Assembly: GCA_016932785.1 (NCBI GenBank)
Contig: JAFGCJ010000001.1
Location: 62,001-126,000, forward strand
Reading direction: 5' to 3'
Source: Candidatus Dojkabacteria bacterium
GTDB taxonomy: Bacteria; Patescibacteria; Dojkabacteria; SC72; JAFGCJ01
Length of the DNA stretch: 64,000 nt
The notes under the pieces are model-generated. The model did not search any database, had not been told where the DNA came from, and saw only the letters and a program-made list of their open reading frames with translations. Position numbers and translations under genes: made by a program. This document shows positions 8,450 to 16,595 of the stretch, piece after piece (the stretch's first letter is position 1; each line of letters opens with the position of its first letter).

Positions 8450-9190
8450 TTACATTATACTTTCTTCCAATTGCAAGATCAAATTCTCAAGAGCCAGTCG
8501 TTTGTTGGCGTTTTTGGATATGAAAAATAAAGTTTTACTGATTTTTTTGGTAATGGATAAGAGATGTTTTATTTCTGTTATATCTTTCTCTTCTGTGGCC
8601 TCTATCAATTGGATTCTGAAATACCTTTGCAGCTCATGGAGAAAGTCTTGCACTACTCCTGGCGAGTCTTTTTCTTTCTTAACAAGTTCCTCAATCTCAA
8701 GAAATTTATCCACGATGTCTCTTTCGAGAAATTGGCCGATAGCTGGTGATTGAGGTAATTCCTTGATGCAGTCTTCTAATTCCTGCGTGGGGACTTCTTG
8801 ATCGAGATTCTCTCGCACATATACTTTTCTAGCTCTCGATACAATTGTTGGTAAGAGAAACTGTTCGTGCGTTGTTGTTAATATGAATATAGTCTGTTCT
8901 CCAGGTTCTTCGAGCGATTTAAGAAGTGCATTCTGGGCTTCTGTTGTAAGCCGGTCTGATCTAAAGATAAGTCCTATTTGGTATTTTGCTTCATAGGGTT
9001 GATATTGTAGTTCTTTGATTAGCGTTTTTACATCATCTATTCCGATGCTTGTTCCTACAGCGCCATCGATGATGTGGAGGTCTGGGGGGAGTTTTTTTAT
9101 GTCGATTGGTTTTTCTAGATAGTCCTGGGCGATGCTTAGGGCGGTGTTTCTTTGGATAGAAATTTTAGGGTGGATTATTAGGGTTGTCAT
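8450..9190 (-). CDS. holB: DNA polymerase III delta' subunit (clamp-loader ATPase-like)
   Basis: At 246 residues this is a clamp-loader delta'-type protein that helps load the sliding clamp. It lacks a Walker A loop, as delta' does. The diagnostic stretch LTTEAQNALLKSLEEP (from about residue 85), then FILTTTHEQFLLPTIVSRAR, matches the sensor/SRC region, with SRAR in place of the usual SRC. The C-terminal helices (about 150-246) fit the collar domain, though they are poorly conserved. A gamma/tau-type subunit is unlikely because the P-loop is missing. A TATACT element ends 5 bases before the ATG, so the transcript is probably leaderless. A terminator follows. Confidence 0.85.
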   Translation of the reverse strand: MTTLIIHPKISIQRNTALSIAQDYLEKPIDIKKLPPDLHIIDGAVGTSIGIDDVKTLIKELQYQPYEAKYQIGLIFRSDRLTTEAQNALLKSLEEPGEQTIFILTTTHEQFLLPTIVSRARKVYVRENLDQEVPTQELEDCIKELPQSPAIGQFLERDIVDKFLEIEELVKKEKDSPGVVQDFLHELQRYFRIQLIEATEEKDITEIKHLLSITKKISKTLFFISKNANKRLALENLILQLEESIM

Positions 9191-9193
9191 TGG

Positions 9194-9700
9194 CTAGTAT
9201 ATTTTACCATGAGTTTGGGGTCTGACCCCCGTTAGGTCGTTATCCTCGATCAAGTGTAGATACGAATCCTTAACAAACAGCCATTTGTAGTAAAATGGGT
9301 TTGAAACATATTGGGCTTTGACGGGATTGTCTATCACGTAATGAATTATATTGTGTAGACCACTTATCCCTTTAATAAGGCGTGTGTTATATCTTCCCTG
9401 AAACGTATGTCCGACTAATCTGTATCTTGTGTTGTAATACTGACTGTAGGAAGTTTTTACTCGTTGCATGAATTTTGATATTTGGGGGCCGATTCCCTGT
9501 TTTAATACTAGATGGTAATGGTTGTCCATTAAGCAATAAGAAACCACTTCTACTGATGTCATTCTTTCAATTTCTCTGAGCTTTTGAATAAAGAATTTGT
9601 TGTCGGTTGGAAAGTTAAATATCCGGTTTTTTCTGTTACCACGGTCATATACATGATAATAAGCATTCTGAATAAAGGGTGGTCGTACATTTCTTGGCAT
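9194..9700 (-). CDS. REP-associated tyrosine transposase (RAYT, Y1/HUH superfamily)
   Basis: This 168-residue single-strand nuclease is of the family related to IS200 TnpA. The HUH metal site is NHYH (H61, H63). Candidate catalytic tyrosines follow at Y85, Y88 and Y89 in SYSQYYN. The early motif YHVYDRGNRK and the later HTFQGRY and YVIDNPVKAQ are typical of the RAYT branch. The reading frame runs through the left inverted repeat, so the last 14 or so residues (DLTGVRPQTHGKIY) are encoded by the repeat and flanking DNA and are probably not needed for activity. The frame is intact, with no stops or frameshifts. The ATG at 9700 has no obvious promoter, as is common for such genes. Confidence 0.9.
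   Translation of the reverse strand: MPRNVRPPFIQNAYYHVYDRGNRKNRIFNFPTDNKFFIQKLREIERMTSVEVVSYCLMDNHYHLVLKQGIGPQISKFMQRVKTSYSQYYNTRYRLVGHTFQGRYNTRLIKGISGLHNIIHYVIDNPVKAQYVSNPFYYKWLFVKDSYLHLIEDNDLTGVRPQTHGKIY
9196..9201 (-). promoter_or_regulatory. -10 element of the delta' gene
   Basis: TATACT on the minus strand ends 5 bases before the ATG at 9190. It lies within the distal end of the transposase reading frame, between that gene's stop and the left inverted repeat. No clear -35 is visible. Confidence 0.45.
9217..9237. repeat. Left 21-base inverted repeat of the RAYT element
   Basis: GGGGTCTGACCCCC followed by GTTAGGT. It is identical to the reverse complement of 9751-9771. The first 13 bases can fold as a GGGGTC/GACCCC hairpin. 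It lies inside the transposase reading frame. Confidence 0.85.
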
Positions 9701-9750
9701 AAACAGATATTAACTTGAAAAAATGAAGATGGTATTAAAATTGGGGACAG

Positions 9751-9771
9751 ACCTAACGGGGGTCAGACCCC
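9751..9771. repeat. Right 21-base inverted repeat of the RAYT element
   Basis: ACCTAAC followed by GGGGGTCAGACCCC. It is the exact inverse of the left copy and contains the same hairpin-forming core. It sits between the transposase start and the pilB promoter. Confidence 0.85.
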
Positions 9772-9786
9772 CAACTACAGGCTACG

Positions 9787-9815
9787 TTGACTTGACAAAA
9801 CCAGTGTTAGATAAT
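9787..9815 (+). promoter_or_regulatory. Sigma-70-like promoter of the pilus locus
   Basis: TTGACT (9787-9792), a 17-base spacer and GATAAT (9810-9815). The predicted transcript would begin near 9822 and carry a leader of about 39 bases before the pilB ATG. The spacer contains a second TTGACA, which is too close to this -10 to pair with it. Confidence 0.65.
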
Positions 9816-9860
9816 GTTTTTAGCCGGTAACGGAAAATTATTTGACTGCCTTTCTGCCCG

Positions 9861-11666
9861 ATGAGCTTCAAGCTCTTGGACATACTCGTCAAAGATGGCG
9901 TTATTGACGAAGCAAAGTCCGATGAAGTAAAAGTAATAAATACCAAGACTAAAAAGCCAATTGAGCAAATCCTTCTTGAGCTCAATTACGCGAGTGAGGT
10001 CCAGATAGCCAAAGCTAAGGGTGAGGAATTCAATATTCCCTTTGTCGATCTGAATACCGAGGAGATACAAAACGAGGCGGTGAACCTCGTCAATCCTGAT
10101 CTACTTAAAGCCCATAGGGCTTTTCCATATCAAGATTCTCCAGCAGGATTGAAGGTCGCTATGGTAGACCCTTTTGATATTCCTGCGATTCAAGCTTTGC
10201 AGAGGTCAATTTCTGATGGAAAAAAGCTTCGGGTTTATATTGCCGCCCCATCTCAAGTAAAAGAGTTTATAGATAAGCGGGTTGGACAGGCGATTACCTC
10301 TGAGGTCAGCGAGGCGCTTGAGGATGTTGAACAGCCTGTTACAGAGATTACCGATGAGGATGTTGATATATCTCAAGCGGCTGTTGCGCTTCAGAATGCT
10401 CCTGTTGCAAGGATTGTGAATTCTATTCTCCAGTATGGTGCCAAAATTAACAGCTCAGATATTCATATTGAACCGATGGAGAAACTTGTTCGTGTAAGGT
10501 ATAGGGTAAACGGTGTTATGTCAGAAAAGCTTAAGTTGCCCAAGTCTGTTCATTCAGCCATTGTTGCAAGAATAAAAATTCTTTCCAAAATGAAAATCGA
10601 TGAAAAGCGTGTCCCTCAGGATGGTCGATTTCCAATTAAGATTGGAGAAAGGCGGATAGATCTTCGTGTCTCCTCTCTCCCGACTGTTTTTGGTGAAAAG
10701 ATCGTTATGAGGCTTCTTGAGAGAACTCGTGGAGTTCAACCAATTGAAGATTCTGGGCTTAGGGGAAATGCATACAAGACATATATTGATGAAATAAAGG
10801 CTACTACCGGTATCATTTTAATTACTGGTCCCACTGGTTGTGGTAAATCAACTACTCTTGCGGGTACTATTTCGAAGATAAATAAGCCAGAAGTGAACAT
10901 AATTACTGTTGAGGATCCTGTTGAAATCAGGATTCCGGGTGTTAACCAGGTTCAGATAAATCCTGATGCAGGGCTTACTTTTGCTTCGGGGCTGCGCTCT
11001 ATTCTTCGTCAGGACCCTGATATTATTATGGTCGGTGAGATTCGTGATGAGGAGACTGCAAGACTTGCTGTTCAGGCTGCACTTACAGGACATCTGGTCT
11101 TGTCTACTTTGCATACGAATAGCGCTTCGTCTGCTTTGCCCCGATTGCTTGACATGCAAATTGAGCCGTATCTTTTGGCCGCGGTTATGAATATGACAGT
11201 TGCGCAGCGTCTTCCGCGAAGAATCTGTAATCATTGCAAAGAGCCATACGTTGCAAGTCAGGAGGTTATTGACGACATTAATAAAAAATTGAGCACAATT
11301 CATGATTTCAATGCCGTGAATTATCTTCTGAGTAAATGTCAGAATCAGGATGGGACCCCCAAGGAGGGACTGTCCGATGTAAAATGTCCTGTTGAGAAAG
11401 GTGGTGGGCAGTATGATATATATTTGTACAGAGGCAAGGGATGTGATGAGTGCGGACATACAGGGTTTTCAGGAAGAATAGGTATCTTTGAGGTGCTGAA
11501 AATATCTGAAAAGATTGGAAGAATGATTATGGAAAGGCGATCGTCTGATGAAATCGAGCATGTAGCCGTCAAGGACGGAATGATAACAATGGTTCAGGAT
11601 GGGTTTCTGAAGGCGCTTGAGGGTATTACGACTATCGAAGAAGTTCTGCGGGTCAGCAGAGAATAA
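9861..11666 (+). CDS. pilB: Type IV pilus extension ATPase PilB
   Basis: This hexameric GspE/PilB-family ATPase powers pilin assembly at the cytoplasmic face of the platform protein. The 601-residue protein has the N-terminal MshEN-type domain (residues 1 to about 150), then the NTPase core. Walker A is GPTGCGKST at residues 323-331. The Asp box holds EDPVE, Walker B lies in DPDIIMVGEIRDEE, and the His box is GHLVLSTLHTN. Two CxxC pairs (ICNHC and GCDEC) flank a region of about 60 residues and form the tetracysteine zinc site typical of PilB and absent from PilT. The ATG at 9861 follows a good promoter with a short leader. It is the first gene of the pilus locus. Confidence 0.95.
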   Translation: MSFKLLDILVKDGVIDEAKSDEVKVINTKTKKPIEQILLELNYASEVQIAKAKGEEFNIPFVDLNTEEIQNEAVNLVNPDLLKAHRAFPYQDSPAGLKVAMVDPFDIPAIQALQRSISDGKKLRVYIAAPSQVKEFIDKRVGQAITSEVSEALEDVEQPVTEITDEDVDISQAAVALQNAPVARIVNSILQYGAKINSSDIHIEPMEKLVRVRYRVNGVMSEKLKLPKSVHSAIVARIKILSKMKIDEKRVPQDGRFPIKIGERRIDLRVSSLPTVFGEKIVMRLLERTRGVQPIEDSGLRGNAYKTYIDEIKATTGIILITGPTGCGKSTTLAGTISKINKPEVNIITVEDPVEIRIPGVNQVQINPDAGLTFASGLRSILRQDPDIIMVGEIRDEETARLAVQAALTGHLVLSTLHTNSASSALPRLLDMQIEPYLLAAVMNMTVAQRLPRRICNHCKEPYVASQEVIDDINKKLSTIHDFNAVNYLLSKCQNQDGTPKEGLSDVKCPVEKGGGQYDIYLYRGKGCDECGHTGFSGRIGIFEVLKISEKIGRMIMERRSSDEIEHVAVKDGMITMVQDGFLKALEGITTIEEVLRVSRE

Positions 11667-11672
11667 ATTCTA

Positions 11673-11678
11673 TATAAT
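11673..11678 (+). promoter_or_regulatory. Possible internal -10 element before pilT
   Basis: A perfect TATAAT ends 5 bases before the pilT ATG, inside the 17-base gap after pilB. No good -35 is seen. It matches the leaderless spacing found at other genes here and could give pilT extra transcription. Confidence 0.4.
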
Positions 11679-11683
11679 GAAAT

Positions 11684-13882
11684 ATGGCTAATAGGAATAA
11701 TCAGTCAGGTTCACCGACTAATGGAGCTGGTAGTTCAATGTCGGACAATAGCAAAGGGGCGATGAGTGGAGGTGTTTCATCTGCTGATCCAGCATCGGTT
11801 GGTTTGCCTCCTGTTGGACCTACTGATTCTGTTAATCCGGCAGTGCAGGTTCCCAAGCCAAATGCAGGAATGCCTGTAGGTCAGTCTACTTCCGGAGCTT
11901 CTTCCGTTGTGGGTCAACAGACTCCTTCAGATCAGCCAGTGTCCTCTGATCAAGCTGGGATGTCTGATCAGACTTCCCAGAAGGGACAACAGGACGATGT
12001 TGCTGAAAAGGATTTGGAAAAGGCTTTAGAGGATCTTAAGGCTTTAGAATCGGGAGAACAGCCGTCGGAAAGTGATAAATCTTCGGAAGCGAGTGTCACT
12101 ACAAAGGTAAGTAATGAATCTGGGTCGGGCACTTCAGATGGTCAGACCGAATCGACTGATTCTCTTGATCTTTCATATCCTGATGCGATCAATAATGCTG
12201 CTAGTTTTGCTGAATCCACTGAATCTTCTTTAAAACAGGATGACACAGATTTGTCGGAAGGTACTTCTCAATCAGAACCACAGCTGAAGTCAGCTTCTGA
12301 GGATTATCAATCTAAAGGAACAGGTTCTTCCATTCAAGTACCTGCGGAACCCACTAAATCTTCGGAACCCATGAAAACTGAAGGAGGTGTTAAGTCTGGT
12401 TCCCAGGTTCAACCAGTATCTGGAGCATCTGGAAAGAGCCTGGCCGATCTTGCAAAAAAATTGTCGAACTGGAAAGATGATTTTATGTCAGGTGATTCAA
12501 AGAAGGGACAAGATGATAAAAGAGCTCAATCAAGACCACAATCAGTAGATTCTCCAGTTGTAGGAACGAAAAATGCAGAGGCTGATCTACCAGGAACCCA
12601 ATCCCCTACTCCAGCAGTGACTCCTGCTCCTGCGGTTGGAAGTACTTCTCAACCACCGGTAGGTAAAGCTGAAACCGGTTCCAAAGAGCCAACGGCCGTA
12701 ATGCCTAAAGGTAAAGAGATGGGAGGTTCTCAACAATCTGTGAATACATTGCCTAAACAGATAGCTAGCGAGGCTCAAAAGCCGGTTGTTCAGGAGGAGA
12801 TTCCTAAAAGCTCCAGTACTGGAAAGATGGCAATGACCATGGATCAACTGCTACAAACCATTGTTGATAAAGATTCCTCAGATCTTCATATTACCGTTGG
12901 CTATCCCCCAATGATGAGGATTGATGGTCTGCTTACTCCTATTGTTCAGGAAATCATTACCGAAGAAGATGCTATGAATTTGATTGCTCCTCTACTTCCT
13001 GAAAATAAGCGGGAATTGCTTGAGGTTAATAGAGAAGTAGATTTATCTTATGCTTATAAGGATGTCGCAAGGTTTAGGGTTAATGCCTATTATGAAAGAG
13101 ATAATCCTGCTGCAGCGCTTAGACTTATTCCGAGTAGAATAAGATCTATTGAGGAGCTAAAACTTCCTGGAGTTTACCATCAATTTGTTAATCTTCCCCA
13201 GGGACTTGTTCTTGTAACCGGTCCTACAGGCCATGGAAAGAGCACAACGCTTGCGGCAATTATTCAGGAGATAAATACAACACTTCCAAAGCATATAATA
13301 ACAATTGAAGATCCAATAGAGTATATATATCCTCCGTCTAAGGCTCTTATTGACCAGAGAGAGATGCATGAAGATACACATTCATGGGAGATAGCGCTTA
13401 GAAGTGCGATGAGGCAGGACCCTGATGTTGTTCTTGTTGGAGAAATGAGAGATTTCGAGACTATAGCTTCGGCAATAACGCTTGCAGAAACAGGACATCT
13501 GGTGTTTGCTACTCTTCATACAAATAATGCTGCTCAGACAATAGATCGTGTTGTTGACGTTTTTCCTGAGCACCAACAGGCACAGGTAAGAACTCAGTTG
13601 TCAAATATTCTTGAGGCCGTAATATCTCAGAGGCTTATACCAATAATTGGTGGAGGAAGAAGAGCAGTGTCTGAGGTTTTGCTTGCTACACCTGCCGTCA
13701 GGAGTCTTATAAGAGAAGGTAAATCCCATCAGATCGATAACGTCATTAGAACTAGTGTGGATGTTGGTATGAAGTCACTTGAACATTCGCTTGTTGACTT
13801 GGTCAGAGAGGGTGTGATTACAATGGAAGATGCTGAGGCGTTTGCTGTTCATCCTGAAGAGGTTGTAAGGCTTCTTAAGTAG
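11684..13882 (+). CDS. pilT: Type IV pilus retraction ATPase PilT with a long disordered N-terminal extension
   Basis: PilT-family ATPases drive pilus disassembly. The core starts at about residue 382 (MAMTMDQLLQTIVDKDSSDLH). Walker A is GPTGHGKST from residue 513. It then has EDPIEYIY, the Walker B stretch DPDVVLVGEMRDFET, the His box GHLVFATLHTNNAAQTIDR and the C-terminal retraction region. The tetracysteine site of PilB is absent. Residues 1-381 are low-complexity, rich in Ser, Pro, Gln, Gly, Thr and Asp, with no membrane segment; canonical PilT is about 350 residues in all. One helix-prone acidic patch (EKDLEKALEDLKALES) lies near residue 110. The frame is continuous, so this is a true fusion or extension. 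It sits between pilB and pilC. Confidence 0.93.
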   Translation: MANRNNQSGSPTNGAGSSMSDNSKGAMSGGVSSADPASVGLPPVGPTDSVNPAVQVPKPNAGMPVGQSTSGASSVVGQQTPSDQPVSSDQAGMSDQTSQKGQQDDVAEKDLEKALEDLKALESGEQPSESDKSSEASVTTKVSNESGSGTSDGQTESTDSLDLSYPDAINNAASFAESTESSLKQDDTDLSEGTSQSEPQLKSASEDYQSKGTGSSIQVPAEPTKSSEPMKTEGGVKSGSQVQPVSGASGKSLADLAKKLSNWKDDFMSGDSKKGQDDKRAQSRPQSVDSPVVGTKNAEADLPGTQSPTPAVTPAPAVGSTSQPPVGKAETGSKEPTAVMPKGKEMGGSQQSVNTLPKQIASEAQKPVVQEEIPKSSSTGKMAMTMDQLLQTIVDKDSSDLHITVGYPPMMRIDGLLTPIVQEIITEEDAMNLIAPLLPENKRELLEVNREVDLSYAYKDVARFRVNAYYERDNPAAALRLIPSRIRSIEELKLPGVYHQFVNLPQGLVLVTGPTGHGKSTTLAAIIQEINTTLPKHIITIEDPIEYIYPPSKALIDQREMHEDTHSWEIALRSAMRQDPDVVLVGEMRDFETIASAITLAETGHLVFATLHTNNAAQTIDRVVDVFPEHQQAQVRTQLSNILEAVISQRLIPIIGGGRRAVSEVLLATPAVRSLIREGKSHQIDNVIRTSVDVGMKSLEHSLVDLVREGVITMEDAEAFAVHPEEVVRLLK

Positions 13883-13925
13883 TGAAGATACCTTGATAGA
13901 AGATTAATTTTAGGTCCTAGAATTA

Positions 13926-15134
13926 ATGAAAAAATTCGAGTATTCGGCAAGAACTCCTGCTGGTGCCATTCAACGTGGTGAGATAGAGTCAGATTCGAGG
14001 ACAAAAGTGGTTCGACTTCTCCAGGAAAGAGATCTAATAGTTGTCAATGTCAGTGAAAAGGTCTCCATGATAGGTTCGCTTAGTGAAATAAATGTAGGTG
14101 GTGTTCCTATTGATGAGAAGGTTATTTTTATGCGCCAGCTGGCTACAATGGTCTCTTCGGGGCTTCCGCTTACCCAGTCACTTGAGATTTTATCGGTTCA
14201 GGCAAAGAATCCTAAATTCAAAAAAGTTCTAAAAGCGGTCTTGAATGATGTTGAGGGTGGAAGCTCTCTTGCAAATTCGTTTAAAAAGCATAAGGGAGTT
14301 TTCGATGATGTTGTGTTGAATCTTATTAAAGCCGGTGAAGACAGTGGTAAGTTGGAGGAGATTTTTCTGAAGCTTGCCGATGAACTTGAACATAAAAGGG
14401 ATTTTCAGAATAAAGTTAAGTCTGCAATGATTTATCCAATAGTTATATTGGTTGTTATTGTCATTGTTGTTGGTTTAGTTATGGTATTCATGATTCCCAA
14501 CGTTTCGGATATTTATGGTGAGTTTGGAGGAGATCTACCACCGATTACAAAGGTGCTTGTTTCAATCAGTGACTTTGTTCGGGAGTACTGGTGGATTGTG
14601 CTGATAGTTCTTGCAGGCTTAGCTGCTGGAATTAAGTACTATATTGATAGTCCTGGAGGAAGGAAAGTTTTTGATAATTTTGTTCTCAAAATCCCAATAT
14701 TTGGTGATTTGACTACCAAGACGCAACTCGCACAGTTTACTCAAACCTTTCATTTGTTAATTACCAGTGGTTTGCCTATTTTGGATGCTCTTGATCTTGT
14801 AGCAAATTCGTTGAGTAACTCTTGGTTCAGGGATGCCATCTCGCAGGCTGCCAAGGAGGTGGAAAAGGGAAGTTCTTTGGCATTACCTATTTCCCGGTCT
14901 GATGTATTTCCCTTGATTGTAAGTCAGATGATTGGGGTCGGTGAAGAAACCGGTAAACTGGATGATGTTTTGGAAAAGATGTCTGAGTACTACAACACAG
15001 AAGTTAACATTATGGCAAACAATCTCGCAAATATAATGGAGCCGCTAATGCTCATCATTATGGCAGTTGTGATTGGTTTCATTGCTGTTGCTGTGTACAT
15101 GCCGCTCTTCTCCCTTGCAAACGTTGTTCAGTAA
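13926..15134 (+). CDS. pilC: Type IV pilus inner-membrane platform protein PilC
   Basis: This 402-residue GspF/PilC-family platform protein couples the PilB and PilT motors to the growing pilus. Two homologous cytoplasmic helical domains are visible, the first around residues 70-165 (MRQLATMVSSGLPLTQSLEIL) and the second around 270-360 (FTQTFHLLITSGLPILDAL). Three hydrophobic spans lie at about 170-195, 215-240 and 375-400, as in the family. The N-terminus (KKFEYSARTPAGAIQRGEIES) is also typical. It follows pilT by 43 bases and precedes the main pilin candidate. Confidence 0.95.
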   Translation: MKKFEYSARTPAGAIQRGEIESDSRTKVVRLLQERDLIVVNVSEKVSMIGSLSEINVGGVPIDEKVIFMRQLATMVSSGLPLTQSLEILSVQAKNPKFKKVLKAVLNDVEGGSSLANSFKKHKGVFDDVVLNLIKAGEDSGKLEEIFLKLADELEHKRDFQNKVKSAMIYPIVILVVIVIVVGLVMVFMIPNVSDIYGEFGGDLPPITKVLVSISDFVREYWWIVLIVLAGLAAGIKYYIDSPGGRKVFDNFVLKIPIFGDLTTKTQLAQFTQTFHLLITSGLPILDALDLVANSLSNSWFRDAISQAAKEVEKGSSLALPISRSDVFPLIVSQMIGVGEETGKLDDVLEKMSEYYNTEVNIMANNLANIMEPLMLIIMAVVIGFIAVAVYMPLFSLANVVQ

Positions 15135-15175
15135 TGTTAGATTGAAAATATTAAATTATTAAATTTAATTAAACT

Positions 15176-15718
15176 ATGATTAAGACTCTAAGGAAATTTC
15201 GACGTGAAGAAGGTTTCACGTTAGTGGAGTTACTTGTTGTTATGGCTATTATTGCTGTACTTATAGCAATTTCGGTTGCAGGATTGGGTTTTGCTATGAG
15301 AAGGTCTAGAAATATTGCTAGGGAATCAGCTGTGGCTAATATCGAGAGGGCGCTATCCGCATACTATGCTGATAGTGAAACCTATCCTAATCCTACCAAT
15401 GTAGGTAATGTTAATACACTTGCTCAGTCGACCTTGAAGGATCAACTTGAAGGTAGCTGGGATCCAGGTCCTCCGAATACTGAGTATTACTATGCTACAA
15501 CGAATGACATTCTTTTGTTTGTGATATGTGTGAATCAGGAGACAAACACAGCGAATAACTATGACTATTATTGTACTGGTCCTGGCATGGGACAGATAGG
15601 AAGTACTAGTAGCGAAGCTAACTATGATAATGTTCCATTGTCTGGAGTTACCCAAATGATAAGTAATAAGTGGTGTGGAGATGATACTTGGGTAGGAATC
15701 AGTGCAAGCTGTCCGTAA
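15176..15718 (+). CDS. pilA: Type IV prepilin, probable major pilin
   Basis: The 13-residue basic leader ends REEG, followed by FTLVELLVVMAIIAVLIAIS. PilD should cleave between G13 and F14, leaving the mature N-terminal Phe and Glu5 (E18) that guide assembly. The hydrophobic helix is followed by a globular domain of about 130 residues rich in Asn, Tyr and Ser, with cysteines near the C-terminus (YDYYCTGPG and WCGDDTW...SCP) that may form a disulfide loop. At 180 residues it is the simplest and shortest pilin-like protein here. Its position right after pilC and the strong hairpin that follows suggest it is the most abundant subunit. That is an inference. Confidence 0.88.
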   Translation: MIKTLRKFRREEGFTLVELLVVMAIIAVLIAISVAGLGFAMRRSRNIARESAVANIERALSAYYADSETYPNPTNVGNVNTLAQSTLKDQLEGSWDPGPPNTEYYYATTNDILLFVICVNQETNTANNYDYYCTGPGMGQIGSTSSEANYDNVPLSGVTQMISNKWCGDDTWVGISASCP

Positions 15719-15730
15719 GAACGAATTATG

Positions 15731-15754
15731 GGGGTAGGATTTCTATCCTACCCC
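15731..15754 (+). ncRNA. Strong intercistronic stem-loop between the pilin and pilD
   Basis: GGGGTAGGAT and ATCCTACCCC form a perfect 10-base-pair stem with a TTCT loop, starting 12 bases after the pilin stop. There is no U tract, so it does not look like an ordinary terminator. It may protect the upstream pilin mRNA from 3' exonucleases or reduce read-through, giving more pilin than peptidase. Confidence 0.7.
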
Positions 15755-15773
15755 ACTGACACATAGATTTTGT

Positions 15774-16583
15774 ATGAATGTTTCAACATTAATAACTGTT
15801 ATTTCCTGTTTTCTGTCGGGTATGATTGGTGCCAGCTTTGCCAGCTTCATAAATGTAGCAGCGTCAAGTAAGGGGTCAATCTGGAAAAATATCAGCAGGA
15901 GAAGCTCTGTTTGTGAGAAGTGTGGAAAAAGTCTGCATCATTGGGAGCTTATTCCAGTATTTGGCTGGTTATTTCTACAAGGAAAATGCAGTGTATGTAA
16001 AGAAAGAATCTCAACTTTTCATCCTGTCAGCGAGTTATTGCTTGGAGGAGCCTTTGTTATTCTGTACCTAAATTACTTGGATCAGCCGCTTAGTCTTGTT
16101 TTGTTCTCTTGTGTTACGCTCGGTCTCTATTTTATCGCTGTTTACGATGTCTTTAGGAGGAAGATTCCTAATGTGTTTATTTTCCCTTTAATAATAGTTG
16201 CGGCTATCATAAGATTTACGAATTGGAGTATGATTCCTGAGTACTTTGGGGGCGCGCTACTCTACTTCTCGTTTTTCTTTCTAATAAATGTGCTGACGGT
16301 TACGGGTTTATTTCCTGGAGTCAAGAAAGGATCCAAAGGATTTGGATGGGGAGATTCTAAATTTGCCATATTTCTAGGTCTTTTGCTTGGATTTCGTGGT
16401 TCGACAATCTCTCTTTCTCTAGCAATATTTGCAGGGGGTGTGATTGGTGCTATACTGATGTTATCAGGTAGTAAGAGGGGCACCAAAATCCCTTTTGCTC
16501 CATTTCTTTCTTTGGGTTCTTTTATAGCTCTTGTCTGGTACGAAGAGATATGGGATGTTCTAATGAGCTATTTTCTAATTTGA
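15774..16583 (+). CDS. pilD: Prepilin peptidase / N-methyltransferase PilD
   Basis: This A24 aspartic protease cleaves prepilin leaders and methylates the new N-terminus. The 269-residue protein has the N-terminal zinc-finger region CEKCGK...CSVCKE linked to the methyltransferase part. The two catalytic aspartates lie in AVYDVFRRKIPN and GFGWGDSK, the second matching the family GxGD-type motif. Seven or eight hydrophobic segments span the length. The ATG at 15774 is the first good start, 19 bases after the hairpin. It processes the prepilins encoded immediately upstream and downstream. Confidence 0.95.
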   Translation: MNVSTLITVISCFLSGMIGASFASFINVAASSKGSIWKNISRRSSVCEKCGKSLHHWELIPVFGWLFLQGKCSVCKERISTFHPVSELLLGGAFVILYLNYLDQPLSLVLFSCVTLGLYFIAVYDVFRRKIPNVFIFPLIIVAAIIRFTNWSMIPEYFGGALLYFSFFFLINVLTVTGLFPGVKKGSKGFGWGDSKFAIFLGLLLGFRGSTISLSLAIFAGGVIGAILMLSGSKRGTKIPFAPFLSLGSFIALVWYEEIWDVLMSYFLI

Positions 16584-16595
16584 AGCTATTATCGG

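Larger units (their letters stand above)
9217..9771 (-). mobile_element. RAYT element with palindromic inverted ends
   Basis: A 21-base sequence at 9217-9237 recurs exactly, in inverted orientation, at 9751-9771, bracketing the transposase. Each copy contains the near-palindrome GGGGTCTGACCCC. The unit is about 555 bases. The right end is preceded by GGGGACAGACC, which resembles a degenerate extra half-site. No target duplication can be judged, because this family does not make one. The pilus promoter lies only 16 bases beyond the right end. Confidence 0.75.

Noticed and set aside
9782..10070. Minus-strand open frames opposite the start of pilB
   Set aside because: They mirror the codon pattern of pilB, which has clear family motifs; no promoter or motif supports them.
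12785..12829. AGGAGGAGA followed by ATG at 12827 as an internal start for a separate normal-length PilT
   Set aside because: The purine-rich sequence is about 25 bases from the ATG, too far for a ribosome site, and the upstream frame is open and continuous for 381 codons. Kept as one gene, with the alternative mentioned as a test.
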